Source: CAYUYV01 sp050331455 (lineage in GTDB: Bacteria > Pseudomonadota > Alphaproteobacteria > JAJFIK01). Taken from it: DNA of 51,609 nt. A program made the translations under genes and the position numbers. The notes under the pieces were generated by a model. That model was not told where the DNA came from. It did not search any database and saw nothing but the letters and a program-made list of their open reading frames with translations. Every line of letters begins with the position of its first letter. Positions within the stretch are counted from its first letter, which is position 1. The stretch covers positions 1-51,609 of the forward strand of contig JBHJGV010000064.1 of the NCBI GenBank assembly GCA_050331455.1, given 5' to 3'. Of this stretch, positions 35,665 to 45,991 are shown one piece after another.

Positions 35665-38600
35665 TCACTCGCCCGTGGGGCGCCCGGTTCCCCCGAACCG
35701 GTAGCGCACGCCGAAGCGGCCGATGGTTTCCGTGTAATCCGCGGCATTATCGATGATCAGACGGCCTTCCAGCTCGAGTTGCTCCGCCAGGCGATAATTG
35801 ACGTCACCGCCGAAGCGATAGCTGAATTGCACCGTTTCCTGCCCGGCATAGGTCAGGGTGTCTTCGACCCCCGGATCGATGATGATATCCGGATCGCCGG
35901 GGGTCAGCGCGGCGATCGCCGCCGCGGTCCGCGCCGGATCGTCCGGATAGAACGCGACTTGGTCCTCATCGAAGAACTGAATGCCCACCGCACCGTTCAC
36001 GCCATAGCTGAGTTGGCCGGTGGAGCCTCGATACTCAACGGGGACCGACGCGGAGATGAAGGTCTGGGGACTGAAATATCCGCCATGGCCCGTGGTGAAG
36101 AAGCGCCGGTTTTCGTCGAACCCGAACAGGGTGGTGTTGTAACCCACCTGAAGCGACCGATCCTCTTCCTGGATGGGATAGAAATAGAAGCCGCCGGTCA
36201 GTTCCGCATAATTGTTCGTATCCGTGTCCCGGCCATCATAGACGGCGAGCCCACCGCCGACATAGACGCCGCCGCGCCCGAAATCCCGCACCACATTGAT
36301 CTTGCCGCCCGTCCGCGTGATCGCGCCGAAGGTCTCCCCGGTCACCGGATCATTGGCTCCGGCATAGGACAGAACGCTGTCTGTCACGGCACGGCGGAAG
36401 AATTCGCCGGTCAGGAACCAGCCATCGGCGACCTCGTTGGAATAGGACAAGCCGCCCACAAGATTGACCCGCTCAAAGCCGAGCGGCGTGATACCCACAT
36501 CCGCCGATAAATTGCCGCGCGTCATACCGGCCGACACGCCGATGCCCGCGGCGGCTTCGTCGATGACCAGATCGGGATCCGCCACGAGATTGCCCGTCAC
36601 CGTGCCGGCCGCGCCGAATCGCTGGAGCTGGGACGCGGTCTGCAAATCACCGCGGGCACTGAGGAAGGTGGGCGTCACCTGGACATAGCCCCGGGCCTGG
36701 TTTGTCGGATTGCGACCAAAGCCGAACGCGTAGCGCAACTCGGTCTTGAGTTCGAGCAGTTCGCTGAAGCCCGCCTCACCCGTCCGGGTACGGAACCCCG
36801 GCGCCAGGGAGCCCACATTCTCCACCTGCCACCGCAGGTCGGTGAGGCGCTGGCCCACCGGATCGGTAGGGGGGGTCAACAGCTCGAACCGGGCCGCCGA
36901 ACTCGTCTCAAAGACATTGTCCCGGGGGGCAAGGGGACGCACGCCCGAGGAGCGACCGACGCGCTCGGACGGATCTTCCAGAAAGACCTGCTCGGGTCGG
37001 CGATTGCGCTGGCTGAGCGGCGAGTCCTGCAGGCGCTGCTGCGCGCCGGATCCGCCTTGTCCAGTGTTCTGCTGGCGCCGCTCGGGCCGGTTCTGCTGCT
37101 CCTGGCGGCGCTCCTCGTCGGCCAGATTGCGCAGCAGCCGGCGGATACGCTCCGAGGAGTCCGTATCCCGATCAGAACTGTTCTGCGCCAGGATGATGCT
37201 GGGCTCTTCGGTCCCATCCTCCGCCGGGCCCGCGGCGCGGCGCTCCAGCGTCACAGGCCGCAAACGCAGTCGGTCATCCAGATCCGGCGCGCCCTCGAGC
37301 GCCATGTCCCGATCAAGGACCGCTGACGGGGTGGCAGTGCGCAGGCCCGACGGCACCGGCCCGGTCGAGGCGAGCGTCATGCCCTGCCAGTTATAACCGG
37401 CCGACGCCAGCCGCCGTTCCAGCGAGCCAAGCCACGTGTTCTCGGCGAACTGATAGACCCGATCGCCAGTGTCGAGGGACGCACCGTCCCGCTCCCTGCG
37501 GGTCTTGATCCGCTGCGCCTCTTCGAGCGCCTCGATGGCGGCGAATTTATCGCCAGCCGCCAGCGCCACATCCGCAACGAGCATATAGAGGTCGGGCTCG
37601 TCGGGCATGTTCGTCAGGGCGCTGTCGAGAATATCCGTCGCCGAACGGATGTCGCCGGCCTGAATGGAGGATCCCACAGCCCCCTTGATGGCAAACAGGT
37701 CCAACCGGTCGAATTCCAGCGCCTGGGCGTAGTAGAGAAAGGCCCGCTCGGGAAGGTCAGCCCGCTGATGGAGTTCGCCGGCCAGACGCAGGATGTCACC
37801 GTCCTCGCGGCCGGGCTCCAGGAACGGCTGAAGCACGTCGAATGCACGGGCATATTGGCGCTGATCCATCAGTTCGCGCACCCGCACGAGGACGGAGGAC
37901 CGGCGCATGCGGCTCAGCTCGATGTCCAGGTCTTCAGGCAGATCCGGCCGCTTTTTCAGTTCGGCGATCAAATCATTCGCCTCGGCCCGTTCGCCGGCCT
38001 CGCCCAGGATCTGGGCCATCCGCAGAAGGGTATCGGCGCTCAGGTCCGACAAGTCGCCGCTCCGGCGCACCCGCTGGAGGAGCGACACGGCCGTGGCCGG
38101 CGCTCCGGCCTGGACATAGACATCCGCGATCCGGACAAGGCGGACCGTGTCGTCGGAATTTTCCGACTGCAATTCAGCCAGGATCCGCCGGGCCAGGATG
38201 GGCTCGCCGGACAGGGCCTCGAACTGGGCGTCGGTGAGCTTTTTGGAAAAAACCGCCTCGGTCAACAGGTCCTGATCGCCGGACTTGCGCTCGCCCGCCG
38301 GGATGCTCTCCAGCAGGTCGATGGCCCGATCCCATTCCTGGTTTGTCAGGGCATAGATGGACAGGGCCACCTTGGTCTCGTTGGACAGGGGCACCTGATC
38401 GGCCAGGGTGCGGATCACTTCGTTTGCGTTGCGGACCTCGCCAAGCTGGTTCAGCAGCAGGGCATAGTCGAGCTTCAGCCACGGGTCGTCGGTAATCTGC
38501 CGCTGGGCCGCTTCCAGTTCCTGCCGCGCCAATTGGAAATTGCCGGCGTCCTTGGCCTCCTGGGCCCGATCACGCAGCAAGGCCGCCTCGGCGCGCTGAA

Positions 38601-40170
38601 GCCCCAGGGCTTCCCGGTCCTCCGCGGACAGACGCCGGCCCATGGTGACCGCATCCTCAAAACGCCCCTGCTCCTGATAGATGTTGACGAGGCCCGCCAC
38701 GATCAGCGGTTCCTCGCCGCGGCTTTCGAACAACTCGCTGTAGAGCTCCTCAGCCTGTTCCAGCTCTCCCATATCCGCGTAGATCCCGGCGAGGACCTGT
38801 TTGGCGTAATGGGCGTCGTCGAGGTCGAGATCGACGATCTCGAACAGGATCTGTTCCGCCTGTTCGAAATTGCCGGCTTCCCGCGCATCGAGAGCCTCGT
38901 GGTAGCGCCGCCAGAAGCCGGCCGCATTGAAGGCTTCCGTCACGGTGGGAACGATGTCGGCGTCGGCTTCGGCGGCCTTGATGAAGGCCTGTTCCGCCAA
39001 TGCGAAATCCTCCAGGCGCAAACGCGCGAAGCCGAGGCCGGCATAAGCGTTGGCATCGTCCGGGTTTTCTCTCAGGGCCTGGGAGAAGGAGCGCACGGCA
39101 TCGTCGAGGCGCGCTTCGAAAAGATCCGCATAGCCCTGGTTGACGAGCGCCGTGGCATTGTCGATGAGGGGCGGACTGACAACCCGCGACAACTTTGCCT
39201 GAACCTCGACATCATTGGGATACAGATCGAGGAAATCCTCATAGATCGGCTGATCCTCAAGGCGTCCGCCGAGCCACAGCAACCCGTTCCGGTAAGCATC
39301 GAGGGCCTTTTCCGTCCGGATTGAGCTCTTCAGAAAAGGGCGCAGGATCTTCAGCCCTTCCCGCCGTGTTTCTTCGCGATACGTCAAGACCTCGCCGAGC
39401 GTGATGATGGCGCGCCGATCGTCGGGGCTGAGTTCGACCTCCCGGCGCAGACCGCGCACGGACTCCTCCCACCGCCCCTCGACACCCGCCATGGTGTGAT
39501 AGTACTCGATGGCGAGTTCACCCTGGGGTGGGTTCCGTCCGAAGATCGACTCGTAACGCCGGAGAGCCTCTACGCCTTCCCCCTCGCTGGCGAGGCGGCG
39601 GGCCTGGGCGAGAAATTCGCCCTGGTCCTGGTACAGACGGATCATCAGAAGCAGGCGTTCGATCAAGTCTTCGGAGGCATTGGTCTCCTGGAGGCGGACA
39701 ACATAAAGCCGGGCCTCTTCGATGTCACCGCTTTTGGCCTTGTGGCGCCCGAGATTGAACAGGGCCTTTTCATTGTCCTCGTCGATATTCAGCAGCTTCT
39801 GGAGCGCTTCGTAGGCCGCCGCCTGATTGTATCGGTTCTCCCAATAGCGGGCCTGGGCCAGCAGATGCGCCTCAAGCGCTTCCGGTGCGGCCGGTTCCGC
39901 CGGAAGTGGGTCGCTCGCACCGCCGAAGCGAGACGAGGCCTGGAAACCGAAGGCACTCAGGGACGAATTGCCGGCCTGGGCAGGCTCCGGACAGCCGAGA
40001 GAGACGACACTTACGCCAGCAAGGCCGAGGATCATTCCGCAGACAGAGCGATGGGCGACCATCAGGGCCCCGCGCGCAGCACGCCGGGGCGACAGGATCG
40101 GCGCGCGCGGATCGTTCCGGGGGGGCAGCCTTTCGTCTTGGTGGGGACGTTGCATCCGATACTCACACAT
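35665..40170 (-). CDS. bcsC: Cellulose export porin BcsC (TPR and outer-membrane barrel)
   Basis: About 1501 residues. A signal segment (MILGLAGVSVVSLGCPEPAQA) leads into a very long array of TPR helical repeats up to ~900. A disordered Arg/Gln/Pro-rich linker (~1000-1090, e.g. RPERRQQNTGQGGSGAQQR) follows, then the BcsC C-terminal domain forming an outer-membrane beta-barrel. The barrel's last strand (RFGVRYRF) is followed by a short GGTGRPTGE tail instead of ending in phenylalanine. Typical BcsC is ~1150-1330 residues, so the scaffold is longer than usual. ATG 40170 has GGAG upstream; a TTG at 40197 is less likely. It exports the glucan chain across the outer membrane. Confidence 0.93.
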   Translation of the reverse strand: MCEYRMQRPHQDERLPPRNDPRAPILSPRRAARGALMVAHRSVCGMILGLAGVSVVSLGCPEPAQAGNSSLSAFGFQASSRFGGASDPLPAEPAAPEALEAHLLAQARYWENRYNQAAAYEALQKLLNIDEDNEKALFNLGRHKAKSGDIEEARLYVVRLQETNASEDLIERLLLMIRLYQDQGEFLAQARRLASEGEGVEALRRYESIFGRNPPQGELAIEYYHTMAGVEGRWEESVRGLRREVELSPDDRRAIITLGEVLTYREETRREGLKILRPFLKSSIRTEKALDAYRNGLLWLGGRLEDQPIYEDFLDLYPNDVEVQAKLSRVVSPPLIDNATALVNQGYADLFEARLDDAVRSFSQALRENPDDANAYAGLGFARLRLEDFALAEQAFIKAAEADADIVPTVTEAFNAAGFWRRYHEALDAREAGNFEQAEQILFEIVDLDLDDAHYAKQVLAGIYADMGELEQAEELYSELFESRGEEPLIVAGLVNIYQEQGRFEDAVTMGRRLSAEDREALGLQRAEAALLRDRAQEAKDAGNFQLARQELEAAQRQITDDPWLKLDYALLLNQLGEVRNANEVIRTLADQVPLSNETKVALSIYALTNQEWDRAIDLLESIPAGERKSGDQDLLTEAVFSKKLTDAQFEALSGEPILARRILAELQSENSDDTVRLVRIADVYVQAGAPATAVSLLQRVRRSGDLSDLSADTLLRMAQILGEAGERAEANDLIAELKKRPDLPEDLDIELSRMRRSSVLVRVRELMDQRQYARAFDVLQPFLEPGREDGDILRLAGELHQRADLPERAFLYYAQALEFDRLDLFAIKGAVGSSIQAGDIRSATDILDSALTNMPDEPDLYMLVADVALAAGDKFAAIEALEEAQRIKTRRERDGASLDTGDRVYQFAENTWLGSLERRLASAGYNWQGMTLASTGPVPSGLRTATPSAVLDRDMALEGAPDLDDRLRLRPVTLERRAAGPAEDGTEEPSIILAQNSSDRDTDSSERIRRLLRNLADEERRQEQQNRPERRQQNTGQGGSGAQQRLQDSPLSQRNRRPEQVFLEDPSERVGRSSGVRPLAPRDNVFETSSAARFELLTPPTDPVGQRLTDLRWQVENVGSLAPGFRTRTGEAGFSELLELKTELRYAFGFGRNPTNQARGYVQVTPTFLSARGDLQTASQLQRFGAAGTVTGNLVADPDLVIDEAAAGIGVSAGMTRGNLSADVGITPLGFERVNLVGGLSYSNEVADGWFLTGEFFRRAVTDSVLSYAGANDPVTGETFGAITRTGGKINVVRDFGRGGVYVGGGLAVYDGRDTDTNNYAELTGGFYFYPIQEEDRSLQVGYNTTLFGFDENRRFFTTGHGGYFSPQTFISASVPVEYRGSTGQLSYGVNGAVGIQFFDEDQVAFYPDDPARTAAAIAALTPGDPDIIIDPGVEDTLTYAGQETVQFSYRFGGDVNYRLAEQLELEGRLIIDNAADYTETIGRFGVRYRFGGTGRPTGE

Positions 40171-40319
40171 AAGCCGTCTCCGCAAACCTGAATTCAAGCC
40201 CCCGACCGTCTATCGGCCGGACCGGCCGGGCGGCGCGTCGGGCGCACTGCCGGGGCCGTGGTCCGGATTTCGTCCGGAAGGCCTGCCCGAAGCCGGACCG
40301 CCTCCCTGGGGACGTCTGG

Positions 40320-43300
40320 TCACTGATCTCGCGCCCGGGCTGCACTAGACCTTAACCATGTGAAAATCGGAAAACCAAGAAGTAATCCGGCGAAGCCCGC
40401 CAATCCGATCATCGCCACGGGCTTGTCCGACAGGAACCACTGGAGCCAGATCAGGAACGGCAGACGGCCCACATAGTAGCGGTCGGTGACCCGATAACTG
40501 GTTACCGTATCGCCCTGCACGGTCACGAGATCGCCCTGGACCTGGGGATTGAGATCGGGAGACGTCAGCGCATTGACGAGCTGGCGCAATTCGCTGCCCT
40601 CGCTGCTGAAGAGGCCGACCACCGTGCGGTCGAGATTGAGGGGCGAGCGGAAGGAGACCATCCCGGATTTCAACGACGCGATCCGCACACTGACCTGATC
40701 CAGCAGACCGGCCTCGGCCACCCAGTTGGAGATCGAGCCGGTGGAGGGACCGATTTCCCGGGCACCCGGCACCACCACCGTGTTCTCCCGGCGTTCGAAC
40801 CCGAACTTTTCGGACCAGCGGCGCAGCAGCGGCTGGCGCTCCCAGGACCCCACCAGGATGAGATCCTTGTCGCGCCCCTCATTGACCTCGTCCGAATTGA
40901 GGATCTGGACCCGGAAGCCAGGATAACCGGTCCGCGCCCCGAACAGCCCCATCAGGGCCAGGACGGCCTCGATCTCGTCCCGCCGCATGGCGTTCGGAAT
41001 GATGATGGCCGTCTCAGAAAGGTCCGCATAACGGGTGAACGGGAAACCCGACTGGGTCAGGAAGGCCAGATTGGGCATGCGGGTCTGGCGATAGATGGGG
41101 CTCAGATCGATTTCCGACGTCACGTCGATCACGGACCGCAGATCCTTCGGCACCACATCGACGCATTCGTTGTCATCCCGAACGGGCTGCAGGTCGAAAA
41201 AGAACTGGAGCTGGTTCTGACCGCCGATCTGGAACAGGGGGATCTTCACGGTCCCCTGGTTCATGGTGGTGTCGTTGAGCGTGATGCGGTCGATCCGGTC
41301 CTGGAAGCTGTCTTTTTCCAGCGGAAGGCTGTCCACATAGACGTCATTGATCAGAATATCGAGGCGGGACCGCTTGGCATCGATCCACGGTCCGGCGGAA
41401 TAGCGGTAGTTGACCGTCACAGGGATGCCGTTGTCCGACCACAGAAAGATATCCGGCGATGTCCGAAAGTTGAAGGTCAGACTGCCGGGCGTGAGGCCGC
41501 GTCCTTCCAGGCGTTCCTGGGGGACCCGGCTGCCCAGCATAACCGGACCGTTCGTGGGCAACCAGCGCGGGGCATCGTAGATTTTGCGCTCCTCAATGGC
41601 CGGCGCGGACACCGCCATCACGCTGCCGCTCAGACCGATCGTGCCGGCACTCAAAGCCTGGGCCGCTTCCAGAATTTCCGCATCGGTCCGTCCCATGACC
41701 AAGAGCAGCTTGGCGCTGGCCACACCCGGATTGTCCACGATGGCGAGTGTCGGGCCGTCAATATTGGGCCAGGGAATACCGAGTCCGCCCCCGGGATTGG
41801 GACGGCCGAAGACGATGGCATTGCTGCTGGGCAGGGTGCGCTGGCTCACGGGGAAATAGGCGCCTCGGAAATCCGCAAGATGTCCCCAATAGGACGCGAC
41901 GATGCCCGCCGCACGCAGCATGGTGGCACTGGGATTTTCATCCAAGACAAAGGGCAGAACCAGCTTGGTGGGATCGCTGGGATCGAAGAAAGGCTGGGGC
42001 AGACGGCTCAGTTCGTTGCGGACCCGGAACCGGCTTGCAGCCATGCTGATCTTGCTCAGATGGCCGATCTTGACCCAGGTGTCCTGATCGCTCGAGCCGG
42101 GACAGGAGGATCCGGAGTCGCTGCCCTCGCCGATGAACTCGAACAGAAGCTCGTTATTGGTCTTCACAAGATAGGGATCGACATTGAGCTGAACGGTCCG
42201 CGTCGTGCCATAGGTGGGATCGAGATCGACCGTGCCGATCCCCTCGCCGTTGAGCTGGACCACGACATAGCTGCGTCCGGACAGCAGGCTGGGCGAGAAG
42301 GTCATATTGAGGGAGACCTGCGCCTCGGTGATCACCTCGTCGCTGCGGACCTGAAAGGGAATGCCGCGCACGGACCCATTGCGCAGCTGGATGGACGGTT
42401 CGGCTCCGAGATCCCGCAGGGTCAGGACGATCCGCCGGGTATTATCGCCCCGTTCGAGCAATTCGGCCGGCTCGGTGATGTCGATCCCGATAATGGCATC
42501 GTCGCTGACGGTCGGTTGCGGGGGAAGGCCGTCGGTGCGCCGCCGCGCCGAGGGTTGATCGAAAATTGACGGTGCCGGCCGCGTCGTCACGGTCGGCCGC
42601 CGGCTCTCGGAAGGCTGATCGATCGGCTCGAGGCGACGGGGCAGACCAGGCAGCAACGGCGCTTCCTGCGACCGCGTCTCCTGCGGCGTTTCCTGGGCCC
42701 GGGCAACCGGGGCTTGGGCGGCAAAAAGGGTGAAGAGGCTGGCCGCAAGACCGGCGATCAACAGGGCGCTCCTCTGGCCGGCGGCTTCACGCATGGCATT
42801 CTCCAGAATCGTCTTGGCCGATTTCCGTTGCTGAACGGACGGCGCGGTCGGACGGACCCAATGATTAACCCGGTCATAGGTATGGTGGCGGATCCGATCC
42901 CCGCCCCAGCGGAAGAAGGTCCCGATGGAGCTGTAGATTTCCCCGGCGGACTGCAGCGGTGTGGCTTCGATGGTCTGATCCCAATCGACCCAGGCATCGC
43001 CGCGGCCGTAAATAAGACGCACCAGGGCGGCTTCTTCCTCTTCCGTGGACGGCGTGAACTGGCCCGCGAGCCGCTCGCTGTCCCAGGACGCGATCTGTGC
43101 GGAGACGACCACCCGGTCATTGCCGGCCTCGGCGTCGATATGGATGGCCGAGCCGATGTCCCCCGCCGGACGTGGGACATTCAGATAGAATTCCCCTTCG
43201 GACAATTGGGATGCGGTGCCCGCCAGGGACCGACCGTCCTCCAACCAGACGACCACCGGCATTTCGGCGCGCACGAGATGGACGCCGCTTTCAGCGGCCT

Positions 43301-45062
43301 CGCGCGCCGTGGCCAGCGCCGCCGAGAAATAGGTCAGGCTCACGGTCGCCCAGAGGATGTTAAGGAAGGTGGAGCCGATCTGATCCTGGGTTTCCTGGAT
43401 TAGCAGGGGCTCGGTCAAGGTGCCGCTATAGAGCAGCATGGTCTCCTGAACCACATTATAGAGCCCCAGGAGCACGCCCACGGCGAGGACGGCGACCATG
43501 AGCATGTGTCCGATCATGAGACGACCGTCGAAATAGGTATCGTTGGTCCCGCCCCCTTTCGAGGTCACTTTGAAACGCCCGCCCCTGGGCTTGATGAACG
43601 TCTTCACCGTGGGCCAGAGGAGGTGGAGCGTGAGGGATGTCTCATAGACGTCGGACCAGAACGAATGGCGGAACCGGCCCTGGATCCGCCAGTTCACATA
43701 CACGATGAGCACCAGATAGGGCAGCGCATAGGTGAACACCTCACTCGCGCTGGCCTCGATGATGCGGATGTCCATGATCAGAAAAGCCAGCGGCGCCGTC
43801 AGCAGCACGAAACGCGGCAGCGGAAACAGGAAATGCATCATGGCGCTGAGGTAGCAGATGCGCTGGGGCAGGCTCAGTCCCGGACCGAGAAGAGGACTAT
43901 CCAGGCGCAGAATCTGAACCATCCCCCGGGCCCAACGGATGCGCTGGCCGATGAAACGGCCAAGGGTTTCGGTCGCAAGGCCCGCCGCCATGGGGAAGCG
44001 GATGAACGCGCTCTTCCAGCCGGCGCGGTGCAACTTCAACGCGGTGTGGGCATCTTCCGTCACCGTTTCCACCGCGATGCCACCGATGCCTTCGAGGGCA
44101 TCCCGGCGCAGCAGGGCACAGGACCCGCAGAAAAAGGCCGCATTCCAAAAATCATTGCCGTCTTGGACCAGACCGTAGAACAGCAGACCTTCGGGCGGCA
44201 CCCGTGTTCCCGCGGACAGATTCTTCAGGAACGGATCCCGATTGTAGAAATGGTGGGGCGTCTGAACGAGCGCCATGTCCGGATCCTGGAGGAACCAGCC
44301 CGCGGTGAGTTGAAGGAACCACCGCGTGGGGATGTGGTCGCAGTCCAGGATGGCCACGAGTTCGCCGTCGGTCTGGCGCAGGGCATTGTTCAGATTGCCC
44401 GCCTTGGCATGCTCGTTCGTGTCCCGCGTGACATAGCCGATGCCGGCCCGCGCCGCAAAATCGCGGAATTCATCTCGCCGACCGTCGTCAAGCAGGTAGA
44501 TCTGCAGCTTCTCAGGGGGATATTCGAGATCCTTGGCGGCGTAGACCGTCTTGGCGACAAGGTCGAGTTCTTCGTTATAGGTCGGGATGTAAAGGTCGAT
44601 AGTCGGCCATAGCGCGGTGTCGTCCGGCAGCGGGACCGGCTTGCGCTCCAAGGGCCAGATCGACTGCACGAAAGTGATCGCCAGGATCACCCACAAATAC
44701 AGCTCGGCGGCATACAGACCGAGGCCGAAAAACCAGGCCAGGAAGGTATCGAAGTCCAGGGTTTCCGTGACGCGCCAGTACATGTACCGGCTGGCGAACA
44801 TGAACCCCATGACCGTTAGGATGGTCAGCACAAGGCGATTCTCGATCCGCCCCGCGATGAACGCTCCGACCACGACCACCAATCCAACCAAAGCCTGAAT
44901 GTGCGGTTCGAGCGGCGTGGTCACCACCACGATCGCCACGAACAGGCCGAGCAGGAAGGCTGGCAGGAGGGCCCATTTGGGCGGATTGACGTCGGATATT
45001 GGCACCATAACCTGACACACAACTAAGGGCGGTCCGCCACCGCGGCCCGCTTCGATGGACAA
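40320..45062 (-). CDS. bcsAB: Fused cellulose synthase BcsA-BcsB
   Basis: A 1580-residue fusion. The BcsA part (~1-750) has membrane helices and a GT2 domain with D192/D193 (LLDDGRR), DCDH at 240-243, TED at 335-337 and QRIRW at 373-377. The gating loop FKVTSKG lies at 497-503. The PilZ region (~585-690) lacks both c-di-GMP motifs: RxxxR is S-G-V-H-L (592-596), and DxSxxG is Q619-x-S621-x-x-E624. A second signal-like segment (757-790, ending APVARA-QE) starts the BcsB part (~790-1580), which is periplasmic with a C-terminal membrane helix (MIGLAGFAGLLLGFPIFTWL). Start: TTG 45062 or ATG 45008. It polymerises and translocates beta-1,4-glucan. Confidence 0.95.
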   Translation of the reverse strand: MSIEAGRGGGPPLVVCQVMVPISDVNPPKWALLPAFLLGLFVAIVVVTTPLEPHIQALVGLVVVVGAFIAGRIENRLVLTILTVMGFMFASRYMYWRVTETLDFDTFLAWFFGLGLYAAELYLWVILAITFVQSIWPLERKPVPLPDDTALWPTIDLYIPTYNEELDLVAKTVYAAKDLEYPPEKLQIYLLDDGRRDEFRDFAARAGIGYVTRDTNEHAKAGNLNNALRQTDGELVAILDCDHIPTRWFLQLTAGWFLQDPDMALVQTPHHFYNRDPFLKNLSAGTRVPPEGLLFYGLVQDGNDFWNAAFFCGSCALLRRDALEGIGGIAVETVTEDAHTALKLHRAGWKSAFIRFPMAAGLATETLGRFIGQRIRWARGMVQILRLDSPLLGPGLSLPQRICYLSAMMHFLFPLPRFVLLTAPLAFLIMDIRIIEASASEVFTYALPYLVLIVYVNWRIQGRFRHSFWSDVYETSLTLHLLWPTVKTFIKPRGGRFKVTSKGGGTNDTYFDGRLMIGHMLMVAVLAVGVLLGLYNVVQETMLLYSGTLTEPLLIQETQDQIGSTFLNILWATVSLTYFSAALATAREAAESGVHLVRAEMPVVVWLEDGRSLAGTASQLSEGEFYLNVPRPAGDIGSAIHIDAEAGNDRVVVSAQIASWDSERLAGQFTPSTEEEEAALVRLIYGRGDAWVDWDQTIEATPLQSAGEIYSSIGTFFRWGGDRIRHHTYDRVNHWVRPTAPSVQQRKSAKTILENAMREAAGQRSALLIAGLAASLFTLFAAQAPVARAQETPQETRSQEAPLLPGLPRRLEPIDQPSESRRPTVTTRPAPSIFDQPSARRRTDGLPPQPTVSDDAIIGIDITEPAELLERGDNTRRIVLTLRDLGAEPSIQLRNGSVRGIPFQVRSDEVITEAQVSLNMTFSPSLLSGRSYVVVQLNGEGIGTVDLDPTYGTTRTVQLNVDPYLVKTNNELLFEFIGEGSDSGSSCPGSSDQDTWVKIGHLSKISMAASRFRVRNELSRLPQPFFDPSDPTKLVLPFVLDENPSATMLRAAGIVASYWGHLADFRGAYFPVSQRTLPSSNAIVFGRPNPGGGLGIPWPNIDGPTLAIVDNPGVASAKLLLVMGRTDAEILEAAQALSAGTIGLSGSVMAVSAPAIEERKIYDAPRWLPTNGPVMLGSRVPQERLEGRGLTPGSLTFNFRTSPDIFLWSDNGIPVTVNYRYSAGPWIDAKRSRLDILINDVYVDSLPLEKDSFQDRIDRITLNDTTMNQGTVKIPLFQIGGQNQLQFFFDLQPVRDDNECVDVVPKDLRSVIDVTSEIDLSPIYRQTRMPNLAFLTQSGFPFTRYADLSETAIIIPNAMRRDEIEAVLALMGLFGARTGYPGFRVQILNSDEVNEGRDKDLILVGSWERQPLLRRWSEKFGFERRENTVVVPGAREIGPSTGSISNWVAEAGLLDQVSVRIASLKSGMVSFRSPLNLDRTVVGLFSSEGSELRQLVNALTSPDLNPQVQGDLVTVQGDTVTSYRVTDRYYVGRLPFLIWLQWFLSDKPVAMIGLAGFAGLLLGFPIFTWLRSSAARARDQ

Positions 45063-45084
45063 CCTGCACGGGCGCCCGCCCCTC

Positions 45085-45888
45085 TTACCCCTTGGCGAAA
45101 CCCACCAAGCCTGCGCCGTGGCGCCGCCCGTCTTCGAGTCTCACCCCGATCCGGGCGCCGTACCGTTCTAAAAGCTTATCGGCGACCTTGTAGAGGTCGT
45201 TGGTCGAACTTGCATTCGGCGCCTGGTCGATAAACAGGGAGCGTCGCGCGAGGGCCTCGGGCACATGCTGGTCGCGACGCACCGACCCCAGCAGGTCTTG
45301 GCCCAGATGACGCGTCATGACAACTTCCATGTCACGCGCCAGATGCCGGGTCGGATCCGTCTTGTTCAGGATGAAACTGACCGGCACTTTGCTTTCCGCT
45401 CGAAACCATTCCACGGGATCCAACAGCGCCAGGGAGGACGGATCGGGTTCGAGCACGATGATCTCGAGCGCCGCCGCATTAGCGGCGTAGTGACCCGTCA
45501 CACCACCGCCGGCTGCGGTGTCATTCAGAATGAGAAACCCTTCGGAGAGGAAGCCCTGCAATTGGGTGGCCAACCATTTTTCCGAGACCTGATCCGTAAT
45601 GGTCAGTTGGGCGCGGGCGTCGATCTCAAATTTGCCGAAGGGCAGCAGAAACAAATTCTTGCGGACCTCGACCAGGTGATCGAACAGGCTGTGCCGTTTC
45701 GAGGCACCGTCATACCACCCGTCGTCATAGGTCAGGGGCAAATTGAAAAAGACACGCACCGCATTTTGCGGATCGTAATCGATCAACAGGGTGCGCATGC
45801 CGTTATCGGCGAAGATGGCCGCCATATTCGTAGCGAGGGTTGATTTTCCAACTCCGCCTTTCGGAGAGCTGATGTTCACAATGCCCAT
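45085..45888 (-). CDS. bcsQ: Cellulose biosynthesis ParA-like ATPase BcsQ
   Basis: A 267-residue MinD/ParA-type ATPase. The deviant Walker A motif is SPKGGVGKST near the N terminus, followed by LLIDYDPQNAVR, the usual BcsQ block. In enterobacteria BcsQ with BcsR stabilises and regulates the inner-membrane synthase complex at the cell pole. It lies 22 bp before bcsAB and 103 bp after the BcsR-like gene on the same strand, repeating the bcsR-bcsQ-bcsA order. ATG 45888 chosen; an in-frame GTG at 45900 is an alternative, and neither has a clear ribosome site. Confidence 0.93.
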   Translation of the reverse strand: MGIVNISSPKGGVGKSTLATNMAAIFADNGMRTLLIDYDPQNAVRVFFNLPLTYDDGWYDGASKRHSLFDHLVEVRKNLFLLPFGKFEIDARAQLTITDQVSEKWLATQLQGFLSEGFLILNDTAAGGGVTGHYAANAAALEIIVLEPDPSSLALLDPVEWFRAESKVPVSFILNKTDPTRHLARDMEVVMTRHLGQDLLGSVRRDQHVPEALARRSLFIDQAPNASSTNDLYKVADKLLERYGARIGVRLEDGRRHGAGLVGFAKG

Positions 45889-45991
45889 GGCGGCAATCAC
45901 CGTACAGAAAAGTTACACCCTGGTCAGGGCCGGCGGATATCGACTCTCGCCTTGCCCGGATCGTATATTGCGTCGTTTCCTTTCACGATCT

